From Acidobacteria bacterium AH-259-L09 (GTDB taxonomy: Bacteria; Acidobacteriota; UBA6911; RPQK01), in contig JALLOL010000130.1 of NCBI GenBank assembly GCA_027717875.1, positions 1 to 7,089 of the forward strand: a DNA stretch of 7,089 nt, given 5' to 3'. The notes beneath the pieces were generated by a model. It saw only the letters and a program-made list of their open reading frames with translations. It did no database searches and was not told where the DNA came from. The position numbers and the translations under genes were made by a program. This document shows positions 6,790-7,089 of this stretch, one piece after another; within the stretch, counting starts at the first letter, position 1; each line of letters opens with the position of its first letter.

Positions 6790-7089
6790 ATGAAAAAAGC
6801 CGCGGTGATTGGCGGTTTGGCTTTTCTCTTTTTTGCGGCACGCCAGTTCACTGCTCAGGAATCGCAGGGAGCGAATCAAGCAGCCAGGAAACCGCTCACC
6901 TTTGATTTCAACGATCGCCTCACCTATCGAGTCCTACTCGGTTCGCCTCGCCTTGCCCAGGGAAAATATCAGATTCGGATTACCGCTGCTCCTGAAGCAG
7001 AGTTGAAGACCCGTCCCTGGATGGCAACCCAGCTGGAGAAGTCCGACTTGCAGGGCACTACGTGGGCTATTGAGGTTCCGGCAGCTCCA
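6790..7089 (+). CDS. Exported protein of unknown function, N-terminal 100 codons only
   Basis: An open frame starts at ATG 6790 and runs to the window edge without a stop. It begins with a classical signal peptide: MKKAA, a hydrophobic core at about 5-17, and likely cleavage after FTA (20-22) before QE. After a Gln/Ala-rich linker (about 23-34), residues 35-100 are predicted to be beta-rich (alternating pattern in LTYRVLLGS, GKYQIRITA and TTWAIEVPA), suggesting an Ig-like or other beta-sandwich N-terminal domain of a larger secreted protein. I do not recognise the family. It is divergent from the DUF3604-sulfatase operon across 147 bp and could share its regulation. There is no strong Shine-Dalgarno (only a weak GGTG 6 nt or so upstream), and the best promoter ends only about 11 nt before the ATG, so the mRNA may have a very short leader. 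That an exported protein is encoded here is well supported; function is open. Confidence 0.75.
   Translation, partial: MKKAAVIGGLAFLFFAARQFTAQESQGANQAARKPLTFDFNDRLTYRVLLGSPRLAQGKYQIRITAAPEAELKTRPWMATQLEKSDLQGTTWAIEVPAAP

Noticed and set aside
1..7089. Mobile element, CRISPR array, toxin-antitoxin or defence system
   Set aside because: No transposase or integrase motifs, terminal repeats, spaced repeats or small paired genes are visible. All coding content is metabolic or secreted-protein-like.

Overview
The window reads as a piece of a diderm (Gram-negative-type) bacterial chromosome, probably from a sulfatase-rich group such as Planctomycetota, Verrucomicrobiota or a related environmental lineage. 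The reasons are a lipoprotein FGly-type sulfatase, large secreted DUF3604/PHP-like proteins and a mid-50s GC content judged by eye. The phylum is inference; no rRNA or other taxonomic marker is present. There is no tRNA, CRISPR array, insertion sequence or other sign of mobility.

Layout: three genes run leftward as one apparent operon, 6642 to 1. The first (4258-6642, TTG start) is a 794-residue secreted DUF3604-type metallohydrolase. The second (1391-4270) overlaps its 3' end by 13 bp. It is a 959-residue exported protein with an N-terminal beta domain, seven propeller-like repeats and a C-terminal DUF3604 domain. The third (1-1369) starts 21 bp further on and is a lipoprotein arylsulfatase of the CxPSR class, cut by the window edge just before its normal C-terminus. 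A fourth gene (6790-7089 and beyond) is divergent, with only its first 100 codons visible: a signal peptide followed by a beta-rich segment I do not recognise.

The 147-bp divergent intergenic region (6643-6789) is the only substantial non-coding stretch. It holds a plausible promoter for each direction, a 10-bp-period direct repeat inside the leftward promoter spacer, and an inverted repeat over the -35 box of the rightward promoter. This arrangement suggests that the operon and its divergent neighbour are regulated separately or together by binding proteins.

How the genes may work together: all four products carry export signals, so the cluster looks like a periplasmic or cell-surface catabolic unit. 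The sulfatase would remove sulfate esters. The two DUF3604 proteins carry PHP/amidohydrolase-like His/Asp motifs and would hydrolyse a second bond type in the same or a related substrate. The substrate cannot be read from the sequence. The less ordinary points are the pairing of two diverged DUF3604 paralogues with a sulfatase, the propeller fusion in one, and a changed metal-motif residue and an inserted domain in the other.
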